The position numbers and the translations under genes are program-made. The notes below the pieces were generated by a model, which saw only the letters and a list, made by a program, of their open reading frames with translations, was not told where the DNA came from and did not search any database. From Paramyrothecium sp. XJ0827 (taxonomy: Eukaryota > Ascomycota > Sordariomycetes > Hypocreales > Stachybotryaceae): a stretch of DNA of 64,000 bases. The stretch covers positions 2,170,001 through 2,234,000 of the forward strand of contig JAJFPB010000008.1 in NCBI GenBank assembly GCA_020881915.1, given 5' to 3'. Positions 22,604 to 33,676 of the stretch are shown one piece after another (within the stretch, counting starts at the first letter, position 1; each line of letters opens with the position of its first letter).

Positions 22604-23407
22604 ATGCCTTCGCTCACGTCTTTGGTGCTTGCGCTGGCAACCGCCTCCGGTGTCTGCGCCCACTACAACTTCGACCGACTTTACATCAATGGCCAGCAGA
22701 CGGGCGAGTACGAGTTCATGCGCCGCACCACCAACGGCAACGGCCCTCTCCTCGATGTCACCATCAAGGACATTGTGTGCAACCAAGGTGGAAACAACGC
22801 AGATAACCGCGCTGCCACCAAAACTGCCACCGTGAAGGCCGGCGACAGCCTGGGTTTCAACGTCCGTGACATTCTCGAGCACCCAGGTCCGGTAAACGTG
22901 TACCTGTCCAAGGCTCCCTCTGGGGTGTCAGCCCAGAACTACCTTGGTGATGGCGATTGGTTCAAGATCTACACGCTCGGTGTCAAGCAATTCCGGCCAA
23001 ACAAGGGTGTCCTTTGGGCGGTCATGCCCAACTCCCAAAATGGCATCAAGAACTTCACCTTCACGCTGCCCAGGGAGACGCCTCCTGGCGATTACCTCAT
23101 CCGTGCTGAGCACATTGCCCTCCACGCGGCCGGCACACCGAACGGCGCACAGTTCTACATTGGATGCGGCCAGCTTACCATTACTGGCTCCGGAACTGGC
23201 AAGCCTGCTCCCACCGTCAAGTTCCCCGGTGCCTACCGTGCCGACGACCCTGGTATCCTTTTCCCTCTCTTCTGGCCTCCTGTTCGCAACTACACCACTC
23301 CGGGTCCCGCTACTTGGCCCAACAACTGTGAGGACCACACCGCCAACCTTGCTGGCCAGGCCAACGATGGCGACTGCACCGCCATTCTGCCTTGCGAGGG
23401 TTGTTAA
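22604..23407 (+). CDS. AA9 lytic polysaccharide monooxygenase
   Basis: This is a copper-dependent oxidative cellulase (formerly GH61) that acts outside the cell on crystalline cellulose or other beta-glucans. The gene is one exon of 267 aa. The start at 22604 is chosen over the in-frame ATG at 22574 because it gives a standard 19-residue signal peptide ending VCA, which leaves His20 as the mature N-terminus (HYNFDRLYING), as the histidine-brace chemistry requires. The second brace histidine is in LEHPGPVNVYLSKAP (about residue 93), and the axial-site motif is GAQFYIGCGQLTI with Gln and Tyr. Later cysteines and a PPVRNYTTPGPATWPNN segment fit the family. There is no CBM1 at the C-terminus. The gene is GC-rich at third positions, which suggests strong expression. 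Confidence 0.94.
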   Translation: MPSLTSLVLALATASGVCAHYNFDRLYINGQQTGEYEFMRRTTNGNGPLLDVTIKDIVCNQGGNNADNRAATKTATVKAGDSLGFNVRDILEHPGPVNVYLSKAPSGVSAQNYLGDGDWFKIYTLGVKQFRPNKGVLWAVMPNSQNGIKNFTFTLPRETPPGDYLIRAEHIALHAAGTPNGAQFYIGCGQLTITGSGTGKPAPTVKFPGAYRADDPGILFPLFWPPVRNYTTPGPATWPNNCEDHTANLAGQANDGDCTAILPCEGC

Positions 23408-23959
23408 CTTTTGCATGACACTTGGGTCGGTGGATCGTCAGTTGAACAGGGAGGAATGATGGGAGTAGCAGCAAGTTCCTGGGTGCAACCCGACCTCGAA
23501 TATGTTACTTTCATTGGATATCATCTACCTTTTCGTTGTATATGCCAGGCCATTCAACCATTCGGTATCATGAATGGCATTCCCCCTTCTTATATATAAG
23601 TTTGTGCGTCCATAATCGTTACCTTTGCATATGGAGCCACCGAATATAAACCTCAATTCATCTGGACTACCGCTTCATTAGACTTTGATACATTCGTAAT
23701 TCGAACGGTCCTTGGATAGAAACGGACATTGGACCATCCCTGAGCTTGACGACGTTTATTATGTCTCTCTTTAAATGCAATGCATGTTCCACGTGCACTA
23801 CCCCGCCTCCACAATGCTGGAATGCGTCAGCTTGATTAAGCCCCATTCCTGCTGTTAGCATTTGCCTTGAGCGAGCTTGGTTAGATGTATCGCGCACTTC
23901 CTCACTCCTATCATCCCCTTTATCCCCAACAGACAAAATTGCATCTGGGCTCATGAGCA
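23408..23959. other. Intergenic spacer
   Basis: This is 550 bp between the AA9 gene and the gamma-glutamylcyclotransferase-like gene. I see no gene in it. Confidence 0.5.
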
Positions 23960-24546
23960 ATGGAGTCAATCAACCAGCCGTCAACTCCACCGCCAGCACC
24001 GCCTCCACCCGCGCGAAAAGCTAAGCCAAAACAAGTTATCAGCGGTGCTGCCTCAACTCTTTTCCAATTACAGTTGAGGTCCCGGAGGGACTGGATTCAT
24101 CCCTGCCTTGCTTCTACTTCTTTTACGGAACGCTTATGAAACCAGAGATTCTCAAACATGTTCTAGACCTGGAGGGGGAACCACTTCTACGCCCAGCGAG
24201 CGTTCAGGGCTACACCATTGCTTCATGGGGCCAGTATGCTGCCCTGATAGGTGGGAACAAGAACGACAAAGTCATAGGCTTTGCATATGAAGTGAAGAAT
24301 GCAGAGCACCAAAAGAAGCTCGTCCGTTATGAGACAAACGCAAATATGGTAGAGTCATGCTGGATTGACTTCGCAGACACGCCGGCCGAGGATCCTGTGA
24401 GGGTTCGGGGCAATACGTTTGTGTACGCTGGCGATGCTGAAGCCCTCAAGGCCGGCAAGTTTGACCAGACGTTGTGGGAGCTACGGATGGGGCTGAGATT
24501 GCCTAATGCGTGGCGCAAATCATCGCCGCCTCCGAACGGAACCTAG
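23960..24546 (+). CDS. Gamma-glutamylcyclotransferase / AIG2-like protein
   Basis: The core reads CFYFFYGTLMKPEILKHVL, then GYTIASWGQYAALIGG, VIGFAYEV, LVRYETNANMVESCWIDF and VRGNTFVYAGD. This is the AIG2/GGCT-like fold with the YGTL substrate loop; the glutamate in the VRYET helix is the likely catalytic acid. Fungal members usually have a proline-rich N-terminus, and an ATG at 23960 supplies one (STPPPAPPPPARKAKPK), but it runs in another frame. A 45-nt intron from 24035 to 24079 with a weak GTTATC donor and a TTGAG acceptor would join them in frame (KPKQ to VPEGLDSSL). Otherwise the gene is frameshifted, or it starts at the internal ATG at 24136, which would cost the YGTL strand. The fold is certain, the 5' end is not. 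Confidence 0.72.
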
Positions 24547-24829
24547 CATGAGGCCTCCAACTCCATGGCAATGAAGAACGCTCAGAATGATGCAACTGTT
24601 AATTAGCAGAATGACACAGAAGCTCTTCGGTAGCGCTGCTAGTGCTATGGCATTGGTCAATTAACTTTCATCTTACCCTCTGAGCCACCGCCTGCCATTC
24701 GTGTGACACGGCTGGTGCAAGCAGGTCTGTGAATCATCAAGTAGCAGGAACAAAATGAACTATTCTATGTAGCTGAGGTCTAGGTCTAGCCGTCCGCAAT
24801 GGTGGTACTGCCTCACTTGCAAAAGTGAA

Positions 24830-25747
24830 TCAACCGTATTTCCTCCAAACAGTCAACGATTCCGTCGCTTCCTCTACCGGTGGTGGCCAAATCAGTCGCA
24901 GCATCTCATCGACTCCATTGCCTAGATTTCTTGCAGCCTCCCACTGCCGCGGGTAGCCCAGGCTAACCTCCTCGAACCTCGTGCCCTCTCTCCAATCCGT
25001 CCTGCGCACGTGAAGATGTCCGGTGACGACGACCTTGGCCCCGAAGCGCGTGTGCCAATCTTCGGTCCTCTTGGACCCGCACCATAGGCTGAACCTGGGG
25101 ACGAGAGGGATGTAGATGAGGTCTTCGCGCAGCGGCCAGTGGTTGATGATGATGAGCGGCAGCCCAGTTTCCTTTGCCTTCTCGAGCCGGGACTCTGTCT
25201 CGGTGAGACGCGCGTCGCACCATTCCTCTCGGGTCTCATAAGGTGTTGGGTGCAGCAGCGCCTCGTCCGTTGCTTGGATGTTTTCCTCCAACGCCCAAGC
25301 TAGAGCACGCTCACGACTTACATGAGACGGTCGGAAGGAGTAGTCGTATAATGTGAATATGGGGCAAACAAGAGCCTTCTCGCCGTTTCCGCCATCCCAT
25401 GTGACATAGTCGTCTTCGGGCGTCAAGACTCCAAACTCGCGGGCAATATCCACGCAGGCCTGGTACTTGGCCACGCCAGCGTAGGAATCTACGTTCGGCG
25501 CATCTCCCGGCACAGCAGATCCGTCGGACCCCGGTACGGAATACAACTCATGATTTCCAGGCACCCAAAAGACTTGTTTAAAGTTCTCCGTAGCAACGCT
25601 GAACGCGTGCCTCAAATGCTCAGCCTTTTCGCCTACGTCACCGGCGATTATAAGGCTGTCATTCCGGTGCGGGGAAATCAGCTTCCAGTTTTCGAGATTC
25701 AGTGGGTGTCCCAGATGCAGGTCTGCAATTGCATAGAGTTTGCCCAT
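24830..25747 (-). CDS. Calcineurin-like metallophosphoesterase
   Basis: This single-exon 305-aa protein has the five metal-binding blocks of the superfamily in order: IADLHLGHP (DxH) near residue 8, IAGDVGE (GDxx) near 35, VPGNHELYS (GNHE) near 63, IIINHWPLRED near 200 and VTGHLHVRRTDWREG (GHxH) near 242. It has no signal peptide, so it is probably cytosolic. The compact length and the GNHELYSVPGS loop fit small bacterial- and fungal-type phosphoesterases whose substrates are unknown. It is convergent with the gamma-glutamylcyclotransferase-like gene. Confidence 0.9.
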   Translation of the reverse strand: MGKLYAIADLHLGHPLNLENWKLISPHRNDSLIIAGDVGEKAEHLRHAFSVATENFKQVFWVPGNHELYSVPGSDGSAVPGDAPNVDSYAGVAKYQACVDIAREFGVLTPEDDYVTWDGGNGEKALVCPIFTLYDYSFRPSHVSRERALAWALEENIQATDEALLHPTPYETREEWCDARLTETESRLEKAKETGLPLIIINHWPLREDLIYIPLVPRFSLWCGSKRTEDWHTRFGAKVVVTGHLHVRRTDWREGTRFEEVSLGYPRQWEAARNLGNGVDEMLRLIWPPPVEEATESLTVWRKYG

Positions 25748-27062
25748 TGCAAGCTAGACAGAGCCCCGACTGGTGCACGCGAGCTGATATGATGTCGATA
25801 TCGCGCGGGAGGCTGGGTGGTTTTGGGTGCTTGCCAGCGAGGGGCGCTCGGAGGAATGGCAAATCTTGGCAGCGGCTATCTGCATGGGTCCTCTGCTTTA
25901 GTAATATCGCCCGGCCCTTTGTCTTACTGTTTCATTTCAGCTGAGGACTGTTACTAATCGGGTTGTGGCCCAGTCATCTCCATCGTAAAGGTGCCCATGA
26001 TCCGCGGCTTTCACTCGAGATAAAGATAAGACTTTTCAACACGGTTCAGGCATCCGCGGCGAGTTCTTCGTTGATCCTAATTGGACATAGGGTGTGGGAT
26101 AGATCTCTAAGGGGTTTTTTTTTATATAGCAAAATTGACTATGGCGCAGAGTTGATGAAACGTTCAGTTGTCTTGTCACGTTGGGTTCGGTAGGTGAAAA
26201 CACTCACGATGCCAGATGAGTGCTGACCTGCCGTCAATGTGCCGTGAATTTTCAATTGTATTGGGCCTTCAAGAATCTTGGCACACTGATGGCCATGACC
26301 AGAGAGAATTCGTAGTAAATGAAATGTAGGATCTCTCCCTCAGCGAACGAAAACTCAACCTCAGTCTGAAATGAGGGCAATTGCTGGTAGCTTTGTCACA
26401 GGGAACAACAGTCACACGCAAACGAGGATCTGGCAATAAGCCCCATGAGCATTGTAGCCTACAAATTTGTCGAAGATCAAGCTTGTCCTTTCCAACCGCC
26501 CAGTTTATCGAACTCTCACTCAGAACTAATTTGTAATTTTCCTGCCTGGATACAGCCTCGCTGTTTGGCTGATGGTTGGTCCTAACGGTGGCAACTCAGT
26601 GGATGCTCATCCTCACAACGTGCCATGTTTAAATCTCAATGCCGCTCTCTTTGTGATACTGTATTGAAATCATGCATTCTGCATCATTTAGTTTCTAAGT
26701 AACCATGGGCTAACAGTACCATCACAATAATGTTGACCTAAACAACCGCCCTGGCCTTTATTAGGTCAAATTCGCAAACGCCGGTTCCCAACGCCGTCTA
26801 AACAATTAAAGTCGATCATCGCAAGCTCGAATGAAAACATCCACGTGCTCTTCCTTGTCATTGCCAAGATGAGCACAAAGGAATCGCCGTCGTGGGAACA
26901 AGTTCGCACTCGTTCAAGTATACACTCGCTCCTCTCGTCGCTATCTCTGTTAAATGTACGAACCTGTGATTCATCCAGGCTTTCTCTATCATGTCTCCGT
27001 CGCTCGTCGGGGCGCCTGCACTCTTGTTGATGGGACCTCGACGCTACCATGTCCGCCGTAGT
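25748..27062. other. Intergenic region, no supported gene
   Basis: This is 1.3 kb with a T tract near 26107-26117 and only short frames. I see no gene in it. Confidence 0.5.
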
Positions 27063-27977
27063 TCATCGCTGGAAGACCGACACGCGAGGGGCCTTCTTTC
27101 GGGGCGCAGGTCGCGAAAAGGTCTTCTCTGACACGAGGCCACGGTCGCCAAGCTTGCGATGGCCGCACACTTCGTCCCACACGCCGGCCGAATACTCGAT
27201 GAACGTCTGAACCTTGACCTCGAGACCCCCGAGGCACTCGTCGCGGGCGTTCCACACCGTGCCCTCATTCCCTGAATGCTGGATCTTCCGCGCATAATCA
27301 TCCAGATCCGCGCGGCGCCACTCGAGGAACTCTGGCAGGCTCAGCCCCTGAGTCATGTGCAAATCGAGGAAAGGCGCGTCCGAGACCGTAATGTTCTGGG
27401 CGCTGGCATCAGGAACATCTCGAAGTCGGCAGCGTCGTGCGGGCGGGATAAAGGCCGTCCGCAACGAGAAGCCTTCCGACTGATCAGGCAGAACAAGCGA
27501 AAGCGTGCGCAGGAACACGAGCCTCTTCCGAATGAGCGCGGCCAGTGTGGCCGGTGGAAATATGGCGGGCATCTCAATGGCCACATGGTGCAGAGAGCGA
27601 GCCAGGGCTGTGTTCTCGGGCTGGTTGAGGAAGGCCATCATGGCATCGGCCTGTACGTGGCTCCAGTAGAGCGTGTCGAGGGCCGCGTCGAACGCACGGC
27701 ACGGCACGGCGAAGCCGGCTGTCGAGGACTCCCGCAGGCGGAGGGCTCCGGACCGCAGCACGGATGCCCGCGCGTCGCGGCACACGTGGGCGACGGTGGG
27801 CCAGGCCGTGTCGACCATGAAAGGAAGCCTTGGCTTCTCGTTCCGGCATGCGTCGATGACCAGGGGCGAGATGATGCACACTTCGGGCTGCGGGTCGGGC
27901 ATGGCAAGCGCCCAGATGGCGTCCTGGAGCTCGCCGGGAAGACGGGGGAAAACGGTAAAGCGAGTTGTGGAGTCCAT
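27063..27977 (-). CDS. 2EXR-domain fungal protein
   Basis: This single-exon protein of 304 aa is read from the ATG at 27977 (MDSTTRFTVFP); an in-frame ATG at 28058 would add 27 residues without resemblance to the family. The N-terminus is the 2EXR domain: FTVFPRLPGELQDAIWALAMPDPQP, then AWPTVAHVCRDARASVLRSG and a short-chain DALYW-like block (DTLYWSHV). 2EXR proteins are abundant in filamentous fungi and their function is unknown. The gene is markedly GC-rich compared with its flanks, which also opens long antisense frames. A C-terminal run of basic residues (RPAPRKKAPR) could be a nuclear signal. Confidence 0.85.
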   Translation of the reverse strand: MDSTTRFTVFPRLPGELQDAIWALAMPDPQPEVCIISPLVIDACRNEKPRLPFMVDTAWPTVAHVCRDARASVLRSGALRLRESSTAGFAVPCRAFDAALDTLYWSHVQADAMMAFLNQPENTALARSLHHVAIEMPAIFPPATLAALIRKRLVFLRTLSLVLPDQSEGFSLRTAFIPPARRCRLRDVPDASAQNITVSDAPFLDLHMTQGLSLPEFLEWRRADLDDYARKIQHSGNEGTVWNARDECLGGLEVKVQTFIEYSAGVWDEVCGHRKLGDRGLVSEKTFSRPAPRKKAPRVSVFQR

Positions 27978-28610
27978 TGCGTCCGAGGAATTATTCCAAG
28001 TGCAAAGGTTCTGTGATATGGGCTGGAGCTGATCGGTGATGAGCGGCTGGCAGCTCAATTATAGAAAGAGATGGAAGGCTGCAGTCCAGCGTCTTGAAGT
28101 ACTGGGGTACGGTCTGGACAAGGATGGTTTTCCATTCTGTCTCTCGTGTCTCGGTCAGTAACCGCCAGTAACCCAAACCAGTTTCCAGTCTTCCTTTTTG
28201 CCGCCACAAAAGAAACCAAGGTAGGCTGTGAGGTTGACTGTTTTGTGCCAAAATTGCCCGAATCGGAGAGGCTCGGCGGTTTGGTCGCTGACCCGAGCAA
28301 AATAACTACCCGGCATTGCGCAACCAACTAGCTCGGTAGGGCCGGCCGCACGGGGCGCAAGGCCTCTCTCAATGTCGGTTAGGGAAGCCGGGGTATCCTT
28401 GAACGGAGAGCGAAGAGGGAAAGGATACGCTGAAAGTGAGCAATGAAGCCTTTTGGTTTACAATCGTGACGGCATGATGCGTGTATTTCGAACCATCAGC
28501 TCAGCCTTGACTGGCCATGTCTTTCTGTTTTCTCCGCTTCCTGCACCTAGCTTGCTTCCATTTTCGGTAATCAGGGCAGACACGAGGTCAACTCTTCAGC
28601 TTGTTGCAGG

Positions 28611-28635
28611 GCATGGCATGGCATGGCATGGTATG
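28611..28635. repeat. Pentanucleotide tandem repeat
   Basis: The unit GCATG is repeated four times, followed by one GTATG copy. Confidence 0.85.
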
Positions 28636-29482
28636 GTTACAGGTTACACAACAACTCTTCGCACGATATCCGAACAGGGGAAAGGAAGGCCACGTGAACA
28701 ACCATTCATTGCGATAACTGCTGCCCCTGCACCCGGGAAGCCATCCATTGTCCAATACAAGCCTTGTCCTTTGCAGAGATGCTGGCTCTGGACAAGGTAG
28801 CGCCCGACCCCGCGACCAATCTGGAAACTGACTTGACAGATTGGAGACGGCGTACCTCATCTTCGGGTCGTTCTACGTCGTACTCTGCGTGCTTAGCGTT
28901 ACCGGCTACGCATCCGTGTTTGAGCTTCAAGCAGCGCTAATTGATGTCCAGGACCGGGGCGGTCTAGAACTTCTTGCTGTGCCTCTCCACGTTTTACCCC
29001 ATTGGCATTTTTGATCGGGCCAGTCTTTGATGGATTTGGACATCGGTATCTAGAGCTCGCGGGCAATGTCCGCTTCATTGGCGGGCCTATGCTGCTTAGC
29101 ATCTGGTCCAATTTGTGAAGCCAACAAATGCGCGCGCTGAATCGTGAGGACTGACACTTTCCAGAATGCCACCAGATCGTTCCTGCATTCTACATACTCA
29201 ACACCCTCTGCCGTGTGTTACTAAACGATTCATCATATGCCACAATCGGTCAGTTCTTCCATGTGCGACCAGATTCGTTACTGGCATTGCCGCCAGGGCT
29301 TGGGATATCGGCCGCCACTTTTCTTGGCTGCTTCGGGCTACCCTAGACTTCCCTGGTTTCGCCCGGAGCAAGGGCACGCGCATCGTTGGCCGGCCTCATT
29401 CTGCGTGTGCTTCTGGTCCCTTCTGATTTGCCCATGCGCACTCGACCGTCGACTGCTGACCTTCCAGATCTTGATGACCTGA

Positions 29483-29506
29483 TTTTCCAATTTTCCAATT
29501 TTCCAA
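29483..29506. repeat. Octanucleotide tandem repeat
   Basis: The unit TTTTCCAA occurs three times head to tail. Confidence 0.85.
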
Positions 29507-31387
29507 TTCCTAGTGTTACTTAGTCTTAAGTTCGCTTTGAATCGCTCTATTCTCATCATTCCTGCAACTATCCACAGCCGTCTCTTATGTCACAGTGCCA
29601 CCGTTTCCGAGCTCGAGTGAGACGATGTCGGAATCAGCGTAAGGTTTTCTGCACAGCCAGCGGTTCTGGCGGTTGCGAAATGTCGATGACATTCGGCGCA
29701 CGAGTCTGTTATCGTCTCGTCAAAGCTAGACTGGCATGGGAGTGAACCAGGTGACCAAGATACTGTCAAAGATCTTTGCTTTCTGGGCCGTTATTCACGT
29801 TGGACTTTCATGAAATCCCACAAATGTCGGATGACGGAGAAGATAACCGACGGCTCGACTCCATCAGCGATATGACTAGTTGCGCGGTCAAAGGTCCCGC
29901 TCTTATCGCGTCGGCCGGAGCTCCTCCGTATGGCCGGCGGAAAGGTTCTGATTAAAGCTAATCAGGCAGGCCCACGCCGTTAGCGGAGCTGAAGCTGAAG
30001 TCAGGCTACTGTATTGTTCTAAAATGCAGTTTCAAATCCACGATTGTCATAGAATATCATGAAAGCCATGCGACTGGAGGTTCGAATTGATCAAATTATA
30101 TGTTGAGGCATTCAATGAGTTGTATGTTTCAGCTACGCTAGGGCAATAGCAATGCTTTATGTATTTGCCCTATCTATAGCTCTGCCAGTTCATCAATCTG
30201 ATTTTGATACTCTAACGACACAGTCCCGGCATCCACGCCACGATGCGCCATCAAGGCTATCCTTGTCTTCTCGATGTTGCCTTTGACAAAAAAGTGCAGG
30301 TTTTCCGCCTTCGTCCGGCGGGGAGGGAACAATAGGATGTGGTTTACAAGATAGCTAAGGATTAGTTGGTATTGAGGGCGACACGGCGAGCAAGCTGGAT
30401 GATGGTCAAGAGCTGGACTATCCTGGTTTTGTTTCATGGATCTCCAAGAAGAAGGGGCGATGGATGGCATCGTGATGAGATATGGCATGTAAAGAAACGA
30501 AATGCGTCACGTCTGTTGGCTCCAGGTCCCGGTGTTTGTGGTTCGCGCGGATGTTCCTGGTCCTCCAGACCAGAAGTCAGGCCTTTGCCATTCATAGTCA
30601 GCATCAGCTTTATTCCAAGGACATTGCGAGGAGAAAGAAATGGGACGACCACCGTCATGCATGCCATGCCATGTGAACCGCCCCACATCCCTCAGACCAG
30701 ACCCATTGATCTGCCAGCTGGACTCGAGGCCTATGATGAGCTGCGGCGATACGGTGGCTGACATCTAGATGTGAGCGTCGGCGCCGCAGGTGCTGGTAGA
30801 TATCTGTTTGGGAGAATTTCGTGGTAACTGACGGGGGCTTGTGACGGCTTTGGGATTCGATCCAAGCGGAGGTGCAATCGATGGCTGTCAGTGTCGGGGG
30901 TCGGTTAGAAGGCTAGAAACGGGGACTTACCCCAGACCCTGCTCCATCAGAGATGTATTCTTAGCTGGTGCCTTTCACCTCGAACCCTGCAAACCTTCGG
31001 CCGGAGCCCGGCCCGGCTCGTTGGAAGTGGCCGTGTTCCGCAATTGCTATCTGGAGTAACAGAACCCGGGAATACGGCATAGCGGGGAACACTACGCACC
31101 TTCCATCACACTATTTCTGTGTAGGCTGAATTAGCTTATCGTTGAGAATCCTCCTATCCACCCAAAGACCCGAGTCGGCTACAGCCCTCATGCTTGTACT
31201 GTCTCTTGTGCCTCACATATAGGCCCTCCCCGGACATCTAGTCGGACCCTGCGGCTTAAGAGCTCTGCTTTACTTATACTCTCCCGTGAAAAATGCATCT
31301 TGGCAATAAACATCAGGTCTAAAGCAGTTTCGGACGACGACTTTGAGAGTAACACATAATTTTCCCGACTACACCAATTCAGACAGC

Positions 31388-33145
31388 ATGGACCCGGCCA
31401 AGCACGGGATCGACCCGGAGGTCAACGACTTCCCCATGAAGCAAGTTGATCTATCGAGCCAGCTTGCGGAAGATCCGGTTTTTGGTGAGCTGAACGGCGA
31501 AGGGCCCAAGTACCGAAATGTAAGTGGTCATCTACGAAGCTCGCACGGGAGCCACGGCTAACCACTTGTCAGCTGGGATGGCTTGGGACCTCTGGCCTCA
31601 TGATGAAGATCCAGGTAGGCTTGGGCATCCTGTCTATTCCCGCTGGCTTTGATGCGCTGGGCCTCATCCCCGGCATCCTCTGCCTCGCCGCTGTCGGGAT
31701 CACGACCACATGGTGTGCCTGGGTTGTCGAAACCTTCAAGGTCAAGCACCCCGAGATCTACGGTGTCGACGATGCCGTTGGGATGATCCTCGGGCCCATT
31801 GGTCGTGAGATATTTGCCATTGCTTTTACACTCTGTACGTTCTCCCCCCTTCTTTCGTTCTCTTGTTTTCTTTCTTCTTCGTTCTCAACTAGGAAATATA
31901 GACTGTTTTCGTTGTTTTATCAGGGTGCTTTGCTAATGCGACTTTACCTTTGCTCTGAATAGCTCTCATCTTCTCCTCTGGTTCCGGTATGCTCGGCATG
32001 TCGATTGCCTTCAACTCTCTCTCCACGCATGGTGCCTGTACCGCAGTTTTTGTCGCCGTGTCGGCGATCCTCGTCATCGCTTGTGCGGCGATTCGGACTC
32101 TCCACCGTCTGACCTGGTTGGCTTGGCTCGGCGTGGTTTCTCTGCTCGTGGCTAGTAAGTTTTGTATTCATCTTGCTCGCAGAAGCCATAATCTCCAGAT
32201 TCTGCCCTGGAGAAAGTGCTTCTTAACAACGGCACAAAAAGCTAACAAGTGGCCTCCGTCCCTCCTAGCTTTTATGGTTGCTATATCTGTCGGCGTGCAA
32301 GACCGCCCCGATGCGGCGCCCCAGCAAGGCAATTGGGCCTCCGACTACAAGCTTATTGGCTATCCAAACTTTGACCAGGCCGTCGCCGCCGTCTCGACCT
32401 TCGTCTTCGCCTACGGTGGCACACCACTGTTCTTTCCGGTCGTGGCTGAGATGCGCGATCCTCGTCAGTACAACAAGGCCCTGATCCTCTGCCAAAGCGT
32501 CGTCACCGTGTCGTACATCATCGTCGGCACCATAATCTACTATTTCTGCGGCTCCTACGTCGCGTCTCCGGCGTTGGGCTCGGCGGGCAAGTTGATCAAG
32601 CAAATCAGCTACGGCATAGCCCTGCCTGGTTTGCTCGCCGGATCGACCGTCAACGGCCATGTACGTCTGACTCTTGAAGCTGCATTTCATCATGCTAATC
32701 AACCCTTCACTTCTAGATGGCCAGCAAGTACTTTTTCCTTCGCTTCCTGCGCGGATCCAAGCACCTCACCGCCAATACCCTCCTGCACTGGGCCAGTTGG
32801 CTGGGCTGCGTCGTCGGGTGCTGCGGCGTCGCCTACATCATCGCCAGTGCTGTGCCCATCTTTGGAAGTCTCATCGCCCTTATTGGGGCCTTATTTGCTA
32901 CGCTCATGGTCTTCATCCCTACAGGCCTTATGTGGCTGTACGATAATTGGCATAGGCGCAATGACCCGCGCCAGCGGACCCTGTTGTGGAAGTTCCAGGT
33001 GGCTTGGGCTGTACTGATACTGTTTTTCGGGTCGTTCCTCGTCGTCGCCGGGACATATGGCGCTGTTCAAGGGATTATTGACTCCTACAAAGCCAGCGCG
33101 GGCTCCCCTGCGTGGTCATGTGCAGACAACTCCAATTCCATATAA
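31388..33145 (+). CDS. AAAP family amino-acid transporter
   Basis: This gene encodes 468 aa in five exons: 31388-31519, 31573-31834, 31963-32154, 32269-32660 and 32717-33145. All introns have GTAAGT or GTACGT donors, and two are unusually long here (128 and 114 nt). After a 44-residue acidic cytosolic start, exon 2 gives LGWLGTSGLMMKIQVGLGILSIPAGFDALGLIPG, the amphipathic and first transmembrane segment of fungal Mtr/neutral amino-acid permeases of the Aa_trans (AAAP) superfamily. About eleven hydrophobic spans follow, with FDQAVAAVSTFVFAYGGTPLFFPVVAEMRDP as the conserved central helix pair and NWHRRNDPRQR as a cytosolic loop. It is a proton-coupled plasma-membrane importer by family; the substrate is not determinable. 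Confidence 0.9.
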
Positions 33146-33612
33146 ATTCTTGAAAGAATAAACAATGCTGATTGTGTAATCTGAAATAGGTAAAATGAAG
33201 CAAGTAGGAATAACAAGAGATCTCAACATTTCCCCGGGTCTCTAGATCTTACCAAAAGTCATGCCGTGACAAATTTATCCGTAAAAAGGCGTAGTGGTCG
33301 TCTTTTCAATTAACACATTTTGTTGTCCTAGTCGTCAACACCATTGTCAAACTAAACCTCCTAGATGATCTCCTCATCCCGCTACTCTAAGCCCTGATTC
33401 CAGATCCACTCTATTTCTATCCTGCACATTCCATTTCCCCAGCTGAGCGCTGAAACCCAGGCAGAGCCCCTCACCACAATGCTACACTACTGAATCATAG
33501 GTCCTTGGTCTAGCTTCGGCCATGTGTCGGCCGAAGACTGTGGATCCGTGAAACCCCGCATGCGCACCAGTGACGACAGCCTACGGCAGAGTGTGATCCG
33601 ACGCCAGAGCCA
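33146..33612. other. Intergenic spacer
   Basis: This is about 470 bp between the amino-acid transporter and the SDR gene. I see no gene in it. Confidence 0.5.
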
Positions 33613-33620
33613 TATAAGGT
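33613..33620 (+). promoter_or_regulatory. TATA box of the first SDR gene
   Basis: The sequence is TATAAGGT, 64 bp before the ATG at 33677. Confidence 0.5.
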
Positions 33621-33676
33621 GTCGATTGTGGCTACCCAGCACAAGCTGTTGAATCACGAGCAAAAACACCGCCAAC

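Larger units (their letters stand above)
27978..31387. other. Long intergenic region, no supported gene
   Basis: This 3.4 kb is the longest gap in the window. It holds two short tandem repeats (28611-28635 and 29483-29506) and short frames of up to 131 codons on both strands without motifs. I found no transposon ends, tRNA or relic that I could name. Confidence 0.5.

Noticed and set aside
22928..23416. A 162-codon minus-strand frame over the AA9 gene
   Set aside because: It is an antisense shadow of strong codon bias, and the plus strand encodes a complete LPMO.
27276..28016. A 246-codon plus-strand frame over the 2EXR gene
   Set aside because: It is the antisense of a GC-rich gene, and the minus strand carries the recognisable 2EXR domain.
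28611..28635. The GCATG repeat as a possible regulatory or CRISPR-like array
   Set aside because: It has only four perfect copies with no spacers, and is a simple microsatellite in a fungal intergenic region.
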